Source: Gracilimonas sp017641085
Lineage (GTDB): Bacteria; Bacteroidota; Rhodothermia; Balneolales; Balneolaceae
Reading direction: 5' to 3' (one strand)
Length of the DNA: 64,000 bases
Assembly: GCF_046115515.1 (NCBI RefSeq)
Contig: NZ_CP175953.1
Shown here: one piece after another, positions 36,806 to 45,266 of the stretch
Numbering within the stretch: position 1 is the first letter of the stretch
Layout of the letters: each line of letters starts with the position of its first letter
The notes under the pieces: model-generated
The model's database searches: none
The model's input: only the letters and a program-made list of their open reading frames with translations
What the model was told of the DNA's origin: nothing
Made by a program: the position numbers and the translations under genes

Positions 36806-38284
36806 ATGAAAAACATCAACAGCTACCGAAAGTTTAAGCGCAACGACAAGGAAGTGAACCCGGAGGGAGAGTATATCTTGTATTGGATGCAGGTCAACCG
36901 CCGGTTTCAGTACAACTACGCCCTTGAGTATGCCGTCGCGCTTTCCAACAAATATGAAAAGCCCCTGCTAATTTACGAGGGATTGAATGTGGATTATCCC
37001 TGGGCATCCGACAGGCTGCATACCTTCATCATGCAAGGGATGAAGGAGAATCTCGACTATGCAGTGCAAAAAGATCTGAACTACTTCAGCTACCTGGAGC
37101 CTGAGGCCAAAGCCGGTAACGGACTTTTTTACGAACTGGCTGATCATGCCGCTGCCATTGTTTCGGATGAATACCCGGTTTTCATCATCCGGACACATAA
37201 CGAGAAAGTAGCTGACAAGGTTGATGTGCCGTACGTTACCATCGATTCTAATGGTATAATCCCCTTGGGAATCACGGATAAAGATCCCTATTCAGCATAC
37301 CTTTTCCGAAAGGTGATGCAGGAGCATTTTCTGGAAGCCTATACTCATCCACCCAGGCAAAATCCGGTGGATGATTTGGAGATTCAGAAGAATGTGGAGT
37401 TACCGGATTCCTTCCTGAAGAAATATCCCCCCGCAGATGAGAAGCTGGAAAATATTGAGCAAACGGTATCAGAACTGACTATTGACCATTCGGTTAAACC
37501 GGCTGATTTAGACGGCACCCGGCAGGCTGCTTTAGGGAAATTGGGGCATTTTGTAGCGCATAATCTCCATCAGTATGATGATAAACGTAACGACCCGGAT
37601 GCAAAGGCTTCCAGTGGATTGAGTCCGTGGCTGCACTTTGGAAAAATCAGCGAGTATGAAATTGTGAAAACGGTGCTTGATCACCAGCCGGAAGGGTGGG
37701 ACCTGGATTCCATCACCCCTAACAACGGAAAGAACTCGGGCTTTTTTAATGGAGACCCAAACATCGAAAGTTTTTTGGATGAAGTGATCACCTGGCGGGA
37801 AGTTGGCTTTCATTATGCGCATCACCGTCCGGATTATGATCAATTTGAAAGTTTACCGGATTGGGTTAAGAAAACCACCTCGAAACATGAAGGGGACAAA
37901 CGGGAATGGATTTACAGCCTGGAAGAATTCGAGCAGTCCCAAACGCATGATGAAATCTGGAATGCAGCCCAAACCGAACTCCGTGAAACGGGGGTGATGC
38001 ATAACTACTTACGGATGCTGTGGGGAAAGAAAATCATCGAATGGACACCGGATTACCGCACGGCTTTGGATTACATGATCGAGCTCAATAACAAATATGC
38101 GCTGGATGGACGAGACCCCAACAGCTATTCCGGAATTTTCTGGTGCTTTGGCCGCTTTGACCGCGCCTGGCAGGAACGGCCGATCTTCGGCAAGCTCCGC
38201 TACATGACCAGCGATTCAACCCGTAAAAAGGTGAAGCTGAAGCAGTATTTGGATAAGTTTGGGAATCAGAAGAGTTTGTTGTAG
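36806..38284 (+). CDS. phrB: Class II deoxyribodipyrimidine photolyase
   Basis: A 492-aa CPD photolyase of class II. Markers are GEYILYWMQVNRRFQYNYAL near the start, and the C-terminal MHNYLRMLWGKKIIEWT, NKYALDGRDPNSYSGIFWCF and GRFDRAWQERPIFGKLRYM. It uses FADH- and light to reverse cyclobutane pyrimidine dimers. With the FeS-BCP gene 1.5 kb upstream, the organism can repair both main UV lesions. The last 34 codons have a diverged duplicate at 39712-39813. Confidence 0.95.
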   Translation: MKNINSYRKFKRNDKEVNPEGEYILYWMQVNRRFQYNYALEYAVALSNKYEKPLLIYEGLNVDYPWASDRLHTFIMQGMKENLDYAVQKDLNYFSYLEPEAKAGNGLFYELADHAAAIVSDEYPVFIIRTHNEKVADKVDVPYVTIDSNGIIPLGITDKDPYSAYLFRKVMQEHFLEAYTHPPRQNPVDDLEIQKNVELPDSFLKKYPPADEKLENIEQTVSELTIDHSVKPADLDGTRQAALGKLGHFVAHNLHQYDDKRNDPDAKASSGLSPWLHFGKISEYEIVKTVLDHQPEGWDLDSITPNNGKNSGFFNGDPNIESFLDEVITWREVGFHYAHHRPDYDQFESLPDWVKKTTSKHEGDKREWIYSLEEFEQSQTHDEIWNAAQTELRETGVMHNYLRMLWGKKIIEWTPDYRTALDYMIELNNKYALDGRDPNSYSGIFWCFGRFDRAWQERPIFGKLRYMTSDSTRKKVKLKQYLDKFGNQKSLL

Positions 38285-38528
38285 TGATTGGGGAGAAGAA
38301 GTAGTCAGGAGTCAGGACTCAGAATTCCGAATTACTTTTAGTGAGTGGGTTCAAGCATAGGACTTGATAGCTATCTCTATGAGCTGGGATCTATGCTTAA
38401 GCACGAATAATTCTGACTTCCTATTCAAGCCATAGATGAGATAAAGGGGTTTAACAATTTTGTTGTTACTGACTATATTTCTCGAAACACATATTTTGCA
38501 ACAATTATAAGTTTTGGAATTTTTTGCA

Positions 38529-39698
38529 ATGAACAACTTTTCTGAAATAGAATACTGTACCGCCATTAGCTCATCTCTTAATGGTAATTCCTTTGGAAAA
38601 GGTTGGTTGCTGCTGGTTGTGATTTGCTTATTCATTGCCGGTTGTGGAACCGATGCCATGAAAGAAGTTTCTATTTCCGGGGAATGGAATGTTGTCGGAT
38701 TTGAAGGGGAAAATGTACAATTTGTCCGTTCAGGGAGTGAAGGTATTTTTCTTGCTACCGAAACCGAACTTTATGAAAGTGATGCTGCTGATCTTTCGAG
38801 CTGGACGTCAAAGAATATGAGCCAAGTATTGAAAGAGGGAGAACGTATCCGGGATTTTCTTGTATTTAATGAGGCAGAAATTTTAGGGGTTGTGTTGTAC
38901 AAATATGACGAGTCACCTGAAGAACATGAAGATTATTGGGATAATTTTGTATCCTTGTTTCGAACTACAGATGGAGGGGAGACCTGGGAGCCGCTATATA
39001 ATGAATTCACCGAAAACGGAGCTAATGTAGGAAATGTAGCAGCAGAACCGAACATGGAGACCATATATGCGGGCCACGCCGGTAACGTGGCTCAATCTAA
39101 AGACCGTGGCGTAAGCTGGTCGCCCTTACACTGGGGTAATGAAGATAAAAAATGGGAGCCTCAGACCAACGTATCCTTTATCAAAGTGAATCCATTTTAT
39201 ACCGATGTAATCTGGAGCATAGGCAGTGGTATTACTACCGGCCCCTTAATTATCAGGACGCTCAACAAAGGCGAAAGTTGGGAAATATATAACCCCATTT
39301 TTGCAGATGGATACGGCGGAGGGCCCTTGCGGGATGTGGAATTTGCTCAAAGCAATGATGATAAGGTAATGGTTGGGATGGCAGACTGTATACAATTAAC
39401 CAAAAATTCCGGTGAAAGCTGGGAAAGAATATATGAGGACAAAGCTGTTTTTGCCCTGGAACGGGGAACAGTGACCGATGAAGCGGTGTACGCATCGGGG
39501 CGAATTTATTGGGGTGAACATAGCGGAAGGCTCTACATTGCATTCACACCTGATTTTGGAAAAAACTGGCAAACATTTTTCTACCAGGAAGGCCCCAATG
39601 ATGCCATTGTTAACGACCTGGCGGTTACGGAAATAAATGGGCAGGAGACGGTACTATTAGCAACAAATCAGGGGCTGTATAGCTTTTCAGTTGATTGA
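38529..39698 (+). CDS. Lipoprotein with BNR/VPS10-type beta-propeller repeats
   Basis: About 389 residues. A hydrophobic segment ending CLFIAGC is a likely lipoprotein signal, though it lies 30 residues in, so the true start may be later. Repeats of the sialidase/BNR type are visible: FRTTDGGETWEPL, SKDRGVSWSPL, LNKGESWEIY, TKNSGESWERIY and TPDFGKNWQTF. The function is unknown. I start at ATG 38529 and not at an in-frame TTG at 38514. It is flanked by the real photolyase end and a second, partial photolyase end. Confidence 0.8.
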   Translation: MNNFSEIEYCTAISSSLNGNSFGKGWLLLVVICLFIAGCGTDAMKEVSISGEWNVVGFEGENVQFVRSGSEGIFLATETELYESDAADLSSWTSKNMSQVLKEGERIRDFLVFNEAEILGVVLYKYDESPEEHEDYWDNFVSLFRTTDGGETWEPLYNEFTENGANVGNVAAEPNMETIYAGHAGNVAQSKDRGVSWSPLHWGNEDKKWEPQTNVSFIKVNPFYTDVIWSIGSGITTGPLIIRTLNKGESWEIYNPIFADGYGGGPLRDVEFAQSNDDKVMVGMADCIQLTKNSGESWERIYEDKAVFALERGTVTDEAVYASGRIYWGEHSGRLYIAFTPDFGKNWQTFFYQEGPNDAIVNDLAVTEINGQETVLLATNQGLYSFSVD

Positions 39699-39711
39699 AG
39701 AATCGTATCTC

Positions 39712-39813
39712 ACCTTCGGCAAGCTCCGTTACATGACCAGCGATACAACCCGTAAGAAGGTAAAGCTGAAGCAGTATTTGGATACATTCGGAAATCAGAA
39801 ATCATTATTGTGA
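39712..39813 (+). pseudogene. Remnant of a second class II photolyase 3' end
   Basis: The stretch encodes 33 residues and a stop that match the C-terminus of the intact photolyase (38183-38284) at 30 of 33 positions (FGKLRYMTSDTTRKKVKLK...). By my count the DNA differs at 16 of 102 positions, mostly at third codon positions. So it diverged while still coding and is not a fresh duplication. It has no start and no upstream gene part. Confidence 0.85.
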
Positions 39814-39818
39814 AAACA

Positions 39819-39850
39819 CCGTAGGGGTAATTCATGAATTACCCCTACGG
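39819..39850. repeat. Perfect 32-bp palindrome
   Basis: CCGTAGGGGTAATTCA (39819-39834) is followed directly by its exact reverse complement (39835-39850). It lies five bases after the photolyase remnant's stop. The GTAGGGG...CCCCTAC type is a recurring palindrome in diverse bacteria as I recall. It shares the CCGTAG tip with the hairpin at 41378-41425 on the other side of rarA. Confidence 0.85.
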
Positions 39851-39945
39851 TTGGTGGCTGCCCATATTAAGACCACTATATTCTTGATGGTTTCCACCTG
39901 TTAAAACACATATCTTACATATGATTTAATTCCCAAGCCCAATTC

Positions 39946-41316
39946 ATGGATCTTTTCGAAGAAAAAAAGTCTGGTGGTTTTCAATCTTCTTCCCAAAAAG
40001 AAAATCCGCAGTTTAGCGAGCCGTTGGCAACCCGGATGCGTCCGCAGTCGCTGGATGAATTTGCCGGACAGGAGCATTTGGTTGGTGAGGGTAAAATGCT
40101 GCAGCGGATGATTGATACCGGCATTATTGGTTCGTTGATTTTTTACGGTCCTCCCAGTTCAGGTAAGACCACGCTCGCTCATGTAATTTCAAGAGAGATT
40201 AAAGCACAGTTTGAAGTGATCAATGCGGTGCTGGATGGGATTAAAGAGCTTCGTAATGTGGTGGATAAGGCGGAGAAATTGAGAAAGCTTAACGGACGGA
40301 AGACCATTCTTTTTGTGGATGAAATTCACCGCTGGAACAAAGCCCAACAAGATGCTTTGCTACCACACCTGGAATCCGGGATTATCACTCTTGTGGGGGC
40401 GACTACAGAAAATCCCTTTTATTCACTGGTAAATCCGTTGCTCTCCCGATGCCAGTTATTTGAGCTCCATCCTCTGACGACCAAAGACGTTCGCCTGATG
40501 CTGAACCGGGCTCTGGAGGATAGTGAGCGCGGCCTGGGAGATAAGAACATCGAAGTTACCGAAGATGCCTTTAACCATTTGGCAGAAATGGCCGGGGGCG
40601 ATATTCGAAATGCGCTAAATGCGCTGGAGGTTGCCGTCCTTTCCAGCACCCCCGATGATGACGGCAAGATTACCATCAGTCTGGAAGTAGCCAAAGAGAG
40701 TATCCAACGGCGAAATGTGCGCTACGACCGAACCGGGGATGAGCATTATCATTATGCCTCTGCCTTTATCAAATCCATGCGCGGTTCTGATCCCGATGCG
40801 GCCTTGTACTGGATGAATGCGATGCTGGAAGGCGGGGATGATCCGAATTTTATTTTCAGGCGCATGTTTATTTTTGCCAGTGAGGATGTGGGCCTTGCCG
40901 AGCCGAATGCCATCACCATTGTGAACTCTTGCCAGGAGGCTTTTATGAAGTGTGGCATGCCGGAGGGGATGTATTTTCTGTCGCATGCGTGTTTGTATTT
41001 GAGTCAGTGCCCGAAGAGTAACAGCACCAAAGCTATTTTTGAGGTGAACCGGGAAATCAGCGATCGGGGAGTTAAGGATATTCCACCCTATCTGAAAGAC
41101 AAAACGGCCAATAAGAAAGGGGCAAAATACCTGGGTGTTGAGAATGCTTCCGAGAACTATAAATATCCACACAGCCACCCGAATAATTGGGTTGATCAAC
41201 AGTATCTGCCGGACGATTTAAAAGACAAGAAATGGTACGAGGCCGGCACCCAGGGAAGAGAAGCCTTGCTGTGGAAAAAATGGCAGGAGATAAAAAACCA
41301 AAAGCCGGAAAAATGA
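39946..41316 (+). CDS. rarA: Replication-associated recombination protein RarA (MgsA/WRNIP1 family ATPase)
   Basis: A 456-aa AAA+ ATPase acting at stalled replication forks. Walker A GPPSSGKTT and Walker B TILFVDEIHRWNK are clear, with sensor 1 GATTENPFYS and the arginine finger region LLSRC. The C-terminal tetramerisation part (YLPDDLKDKKWYEAGTQGREA) is typical. Usual family length. It lies between two long palindromes. Confidence 0.95.
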   Translation: MDLFEEKKSGGFQSSSQKENPQFSEPLATRMRPQSLDEFAGQEHLVGEGKMLQRMIDTGIIGSLIFYGPPSSGKTTLAHVISREIKAQFEVINAVLDGIKELRNVVDKAEKLRKLNGRKTILFVDEIHRWNKAQQDALLPHLESGIITLVGATTENPFYSLVNPLLSRCQLFELHPLTTKDVRLMLNRALEDSERGLGDKNIEVTEDAFNHLAEMAGGDIRNALNALEVAVLSSTPDDDGKITISLEVAKESIQRRNVRYDRTGDEHYHYASAFIKSMRGSDPDAALYWMNAMLEGGDDPNFIFRRMFIFASEDVGLAEPNAITIVNSCQEAFMKCGMPEGMYFLSHACLYLSQCPKSNSTKAIFEVNREISDRGVKDIPPYLKDKTANKKGAKYLGVENASENYKYPHSHPNNWVDQQYLPDDLKDKKWYEAGTQGREALLWKKWQEIKNQKPEK

Positions 41317-41321
41317 TAGAA

Positions 41322-41378
41322 CACGGATGACATGTTTTAAGCCGATCTAAGCTGATTTAATAATACAGCTCATCCGTG
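41322..41378. repeat. Inverted repeat CACGGATGA...TCATCCGTG
   Basis: CACGGATGA (41322-41330) pairs with TCATCCGTG (41370-41378) around 39 bp containing AAGCCGATCTAAGCTGATTTAA-like A/T-rich sequence. It adjoins the next hairpin base to base. It is similar in style to the repeat at 1013-1106. Confidence 0.55.
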
Positions 41379-41425
41379 ACACCCACCGTAGAGACACAAA
41401 ATCTTGTATCTCTACGGTGGGTGTC
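41378..41425. repeat. 17-bp-stem hairpin at the macro-domain gene stop
   Basis: GACACCCACCGTAGAGA (41378-41394) pairs perfectly with the sequence at 41409-41425. After one mismatch, four more pairs form, leaving a 4-base loop. Its right arm ends inside the stop codon of the macro-domain gene. It could act as a bidirectional terminator for rarA and the macro gene, or be a mobile palindrome. Confidence 0.8.
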
Positions 41426-41960
41426 AGGTAGTGAATATTTTTTTCATGATTTGCTGATGGACAGTTAAATCATCCTCATCAAATAAAATGAACCGGATGG
41501 TTTTTACCTGTTCCAATTCCGGGGCCATTTCTTTTAGGGTGTTAAATGCAATTGTAGCTGCTTCTCTCATCGGGTATCCAAAAGCCCCGGTCGAAATAGC
41601 GGGAAAGCCAATGGAAGAAATCTTGTGTTTTTCGGCCAGTCTCAGTGCGTTTCTGTAGCAGGAAGCCAAAAGTTGATCGCTTGGTTCATCCCGCCCATAA
41701 ACAGGGCCAAGGCAGTGAATCACATAGTCATTGGGGAGGTCATGGGCTCCGGATATCACGGCTTCACCTGGAGTGATGGGTGCTTTGGTGCGGCATTCCT
41801 TAGCTAATCCCGGGCCGGCCGCACGGTGAATGGCTCCGGCCACCCCGCCACCGGTTGTCAGCTGAGCATTGGCGGCATTTACAACGACTTCCACATCATC
41901 CTGGGAAGCAATATCGCCTTGCACACATTCAATGCTTATATTTTCAATAGATATCTTCAT
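41424..41960 (-). CDS. Macro-domain protein, probable O-acetyl-ADP-ribose deacetylase
   Basis: A 178-aa macro domain. Ligand-binding motifs are VVNAANAQLTTGGGVAGAIH and GFPAISTGAFGYPM; the family removes or binds ADP-ribose groups. Length equals that of E. coli YmdB. Convergent with rarA; the two stops are separated by the paired hairpins. Confidence 0.92.
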   Translation of the reverse strand: MKISIENISIECVQGDIASQDDVEVVVNAANAQLTTGGGVAGAIHRAAGPGLAKECRTKAPITPGEAVISGAHDLPNDYVIHCLGPVYGRDEPSDQLLASCYRNALRLAEKHKISSIGFPAISTGAFGYPMREAATIAFNTLKEMAPELEQVKTIRFILFDEDDLTVHQQIMKKIFTT

Positions 41961-42128
41961 GCCGATTCGGTTTGCTGCTAATTAGGAGTAAAAGTGTAAA
42001 TCATTACCGATAAACTCAAAAACCGGTGAGATTTAAAATTCACTGATCACCGAAAAATGAATTGGAATGTTTTTTTAAAGTAATTGGTATGTTGAAGGAG
42101 AATGCAAAGTCAGTTTAAAACAGGATTA

Positions 42129-42692
42129 ATGAATCTAAAAATTATCAGCAGTACCGATCGCCCGAACTCAAATGCCCTTAAAGTTTCCCGATATGTACAG
42201 GGATTGTATGCAGAAAAGGGAGCGGATGTGGAAGTAATCAGCCTGCAGGATTTCCCCTTGGAAGAAGTTGTAGGCGGAAGGTATGGTAAAAAGCTTCCTG
42301 CTATTGAGGAGTTCAGAAAGCCGGTGTTGGAAGCAGACGGATTGGTATTTGTGATCCCGGAATATAACGGCAGTTTTCCGGGGATTTTAAAAGTTTTTGT
42401 GGATTATCTGCCTTTTCCAAAAGCTTTCGAAAAAATGCCAATGGCTTTTATCGGTGAGGCAAACGGTGCTTTTGGTGGATTGCGTGCCGTCGAGCAATTT
42501 CAGATGGTTGCAAATTACAGGAATGCACTTCAGTTTCCGGAGCGGGTTTTTATCTCCCGGGTAGAAAAAGAGTTCTCGGAAACAGAGGGAATTAACGATG
42601 ACTTCCAGCAAAACTTACTCGAATCACAAGTGGAAAACTTTGTGAAGTTCGTAGAATCCGTAAAGCAAAAAGAAATGGATCAGCTGGTTTAA
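42129..42692 (+). CDS. NAD(P)H-dependent FMN reductase (flavodoxin-like)
   Basis: About 187 residues. The N-terminal MNLKIISSTDRPNSNALKVS is the phosphate-binding loop of this flavin reductase family, and VIPEYNGSFPGILKVFVDYL matches its FMN site. I start at ATG 42129 because it gives that motif at the N-terminus; an upstream ATG at 42102 adds nine residues. The stop abuts the stop of the response regulator (42693) on the opposite strand. Confidence 0.85.
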   Translation: MNLKIISSTDRPNSNALKVSRYVQGLYAEKGADVEVISLQDFPLEEVVGGRYGKKLPAIEEFRKPVLEADGLVFVIPEYNGSFPGILKVFVDYLPFPKAFEKMPMAFIGEANGAFGGLRAVEQFQMVANYRNALQFPERVFISRVEKEFSETEGINDDFQQNLLESQVENFVKFVESVKQKEMDQLV

Positions 42693-43397
42693 TTACCCGT
42701 TTCGAAGCATATATCCAACACCGTGTAAAGTAATTAGGTAACGTGGATCGTCGGGGTGAACTTCAATTTTGGCTCTCAGCTTTGAAATGTGAACGTCCAC
42801 CGTTCGGGTATTTGTGCTAAACTCATAGCGCCATACTTTTTCCAGCAGTTCATCTCGCGATACCGGTTCGTTAGCACTTTTCAGCAGATAGCGGATCAGT
42901 TCGACTTCCCGGGAAGTCAATTCAATTTCCTGTCCATCCGGGCGGTGAACAACAGACTCATGAAGGTCAATTTTTATAGGACCCAATTGCAAGATGTCCA
43001 CTTCGCCGGAAGTGGAATACGTGCCGGCGCGTCGTAACCGGGCTTCAATGCGGGCAAGGAGTTCCTTCACCCCAAACGGTTTGGTGAGGTAGTCGTCGGC
43101 GCCAAGATTCAGCCCTTTAACTTTATCCGGCTCCTGATCTTTGGCTGTAAGCATGATAACGGGGAAAGTAAATTTGTTATCCCGGATTTCCTCCAGAATA
43201 TCATAGCCACTTTTACCGGGAAGCATGATGTCCAGAATCATGATATCCGGCTTATGCTCTTTTACCATTTCCACGGCTTGCGTACCCTCTTCACTTACTA
43301 AAACATCGTACCCTTCACTTTCCAATGTATCCCGAAGTGTAAAAACAAGGCTTGGCTCGTCTTCCACAACGAGCACTTTCATGCGTTTATCCGACAT
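42693..43397 (-). CDS. OmpR/PhoB-family response regulator
   Basis: A 234-aa regulator. The receiver has the acidic pair E12/D13, phospho-acceptor D56 (IMILDIMLPGKSG) and the LTAKDQEPDK segment; the winged-helix domain includes LTSREVELIRYLLKSAN and HGVGYMLR. It overlaps the histidine kinase gene by 11 bp and forms its partner. Target genes are not evident; the GTTAAC array at 29597 has the spacing such regulators use, but no link is shown. Confidence 0.93.
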   Translation of the reverse strand: MSDKRMKVLVVEDEPSLVFTLRDTLESEGYDVLVSEEGTQAVEMVKEHKPDIMILDIMLPGKSGYDILEEIRDNKFTFPVIMLTAKDQEPDKVKGLNLGADDYLTKPFGVKELLARIEARLRRAGTYSTSGEVDILQLGPIKIDLHESVVHRPDGQEIELTSREVELIRYLLKSANEPVSRDELLEKVWRYEFSTNTRTVDVHISKLRAKIEVHPDDPRYLITLHGVGYMLRNG

Positions 43398-45114
43398 ATT
43401 TCGTGTGCTTATTTAAATTTTCTGTTGGCGAGGAAGCAGTCTGTACGTTTTGCAGCTGTTCTTTCGTAACGTCATCTCCATCCAATTTAGGAAATCTCAC
43501 AATAAATGTTGTGCCTTTGCCCGAACTACTTTTCACTTCAATCTTTCCGCCATTCAGGCTAACCATATTCCGTACAATACTTAATCCCAATCCATGTCCT
43601 TTAATTTTGGTGCTCTTTGAATCGGAATCGTCAACCCGGTAAAACTTTTTGAAGATGTTCTTTTGTTCTTTTTTAGGAATTCCCATTCCATGATCCGAGA
43701 TGCTGAAAAAGACATTGTCTTTGTTGGATGAAATCTGGTACTCGATGCATTTCTCATCCTTGCTATATTTGATGGCGTTTTCCGTAAGGTTGTGGACGAT
43801 AGTTTCAAAGCTGTCGCTGTCGATCAAACACATAGCATCTTCAGCAGAAGATTTAAACTTCACTTCAAATCCCTTGTTTTCAATATACTCCCGATTTTCA
43901 TTCAGGAACTTGTTCATCAGATTGTGAATACTGTAAGGAGCGGCTTTAATCATGTTCTGACCAGAGTCTACACGGGCTACATCCAGAAGTTTTTCAATCA
44001 TGCTTCTTAGCCGGATAGACTCATTATAAATATGTTCGCCATACTGCTTCAGCCGTTTGGGTTCGGTGACCCGCCCATCGGAAATGTTTTCGCCTGCAGC
44101 CTGCATCACTGCCAGGGGTGTTTTCAGTTCGTGGGTTACATTAGCAAGAAAGCTGGCCTGCCGCTGTGCTAAATGTCGCTCGCGCTGTGCCGTCACAAAC
44201 ATGAAGATTAGTGCCCCCAGTAAGAACAGCACGGCCACCCCAAGTACAATCAGGTTTTTGATAAGGGTTTCGTTATAGGCATTAGTAACCGGCGCATCCA
44301 GAAAAGCAAGATTCAACGACCAGTTGTCGAAGAAGCCGGAGCCGGAGAACCCCATCACATGGTCTCTCAGGTCGCGGTCGTATTGTATGGTAGTATCATT
44401 AGTGGCCAACACTTTGTTATTGGTCCAGTCGCGAACCCAAACCACAATCCCGGTTTCCTCACTTTTACCAAAATAGTTGGTGAGAATAGGAGGAAGGACC
44501 TCATTTACAATATAATCCTCATTTAATGTGAGGGTTATGTAGCCGATCATCCGGCTTTCAGAAAGATTAATGAGTCCGATATTCAGGCTGCGATGGGTAT
44601 CAAACTCAAAGTTATTATTCCAACGGTAATTGAAATCGTTAAGCTGAATCTTGGTTTTGGTGCGTGCCAGGCCAACACCGTCACAAACAAAATCCGGGTA
44701 GTCATTAGTAGGGGTGATTTGTTGGTTCTCAGGATCAAACCTGTAAATAGAGTTGTCAGGATTGCAGGGGTCAACATTTTCAGGGGTGAAATAAATGCTA
44801 TTAAAAAACGGACTTTTGGATGATCGGGCCAGTACATCCTGAAAATTATCAGGAAGCTGTCCGGTTTGCTGAAGGGAGTTTTCAATGGGCTCAAGCTCGA
44901 TTCGGGATAGCCCACGCAGAGGCTCAAGAATCTGATTTCTTATCGTGTCGTTGATCTCATCCAGTTGATCAATCCGGCGTTCTTCTTCACTTTCAACCAT
45001 GCGGTCTCGGAGGTCATACAACGAAAGGACGTTCATCCCGGTAAGCGCAATAATAGCCGAGAGCCCAAGCATCAAAAGAATCCAGCGAAAAGCTCTGTTT
45101 TGTAAAATTTTCAT
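43387..45114 (-). CDS. Membrane-bound sensor histidine kinase
   Basis: A 575-aa kinase. It has a TM segment near residues 11-31, a large periplasmic sensor (about 35-275) and a second TM near 285-305. HisKA follows with SFLANVTHELKTPLAVM (phosphoacceptor His), then the ATPase with N-box IVHNLTENAIKYS, G1 SDHGMGIPKKEQ and G2 GHGLGLSIVR. It is first in the operon with the OmpR-type regulator (11-bp overlap). The signal is unknown. Confidence 0.93.
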   Translation of the reverse strand: MKILQNRAFRWILLMLGLSAIIALTGMNVLSLYDLRDRMVESEEERRIDQLDEINDTIRNQILEPLRGLSRIELEPIENSLQQTGQLPDNFQDVLARSSKSPFFNSIYFTPENVDPCNPDNSIYRFDPENQQITPTNDYPDFVCDGVGLARTKTKIQLNDFNYRWNNNFEFDTHRSLNIGLINLSESRMIGYITLTLNEDYIVNEVLPPILTNYFGKSEETGIVVWVRDWTNNKVLATNDTTIQYDRDLRDHVMGFSGSGFFDNWSLNLAFLDAPVTNAYNETLIKNLIVLGVAVLFLLGALIFMFVTAQRERHLAQRQASFLANVTHELKTPLAVMQAAGENISDGRVTEPKRLKQYGEHIYNESIRLRSMIEKLLDVARVDSGQNMIKAAPYSIHNLMNKFLNENREYIENKGFEVKFKSSAEDAMCLIDSDSFETIVHNLTENAIKYSKDEKCIEYQISSNKDNVFFSISDHGMGIPKKEQKNIFKKFYRVDDSDSKSTKIKGHGLGLSIVRNMVSLNGGKIEVKSSSGKGTTFIVRFPKLDGDDVTKEQLQNVQTASSPTENLNKHTKYVG

Positions 45115-45198
45115 GTGAAATAGTTGTGAAACTTAGCGCCTGAATATAGCACTTAACGTTATTGTAAGAACTCAAATTTGGTAAAAATAATGGCCAAT

Positions 45199-45227
45199 AA
45201 AAAAAGCCCTTCGGTGAGAAGAGCTTT
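45199..45227 (-). terminator. Terminator after the M1 peptidase gene
   Basis: On the minus strand AAAGCTCTTCTC pairs imperfectly with CCGAAGGGCTTT and is followed by a T-run (A-run at 45199-45205 on the plus strand). It lies 40 bp past the stop at 45267. Confidence 0.7.
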
Positions 45228-45266
45228 CTGAACTTAAAATAAGAGATTCGCTGTTCGTTAAGTGCC

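Noticed and set aside
42693..45114. phoB-phoR assignment for the two-component pair, given the Pho-box-like array at 29597
   Set aside because: The kinase has a large periplasmic sensor unlike PhoR and no phosphate genes are adjacent; the link is too weak.
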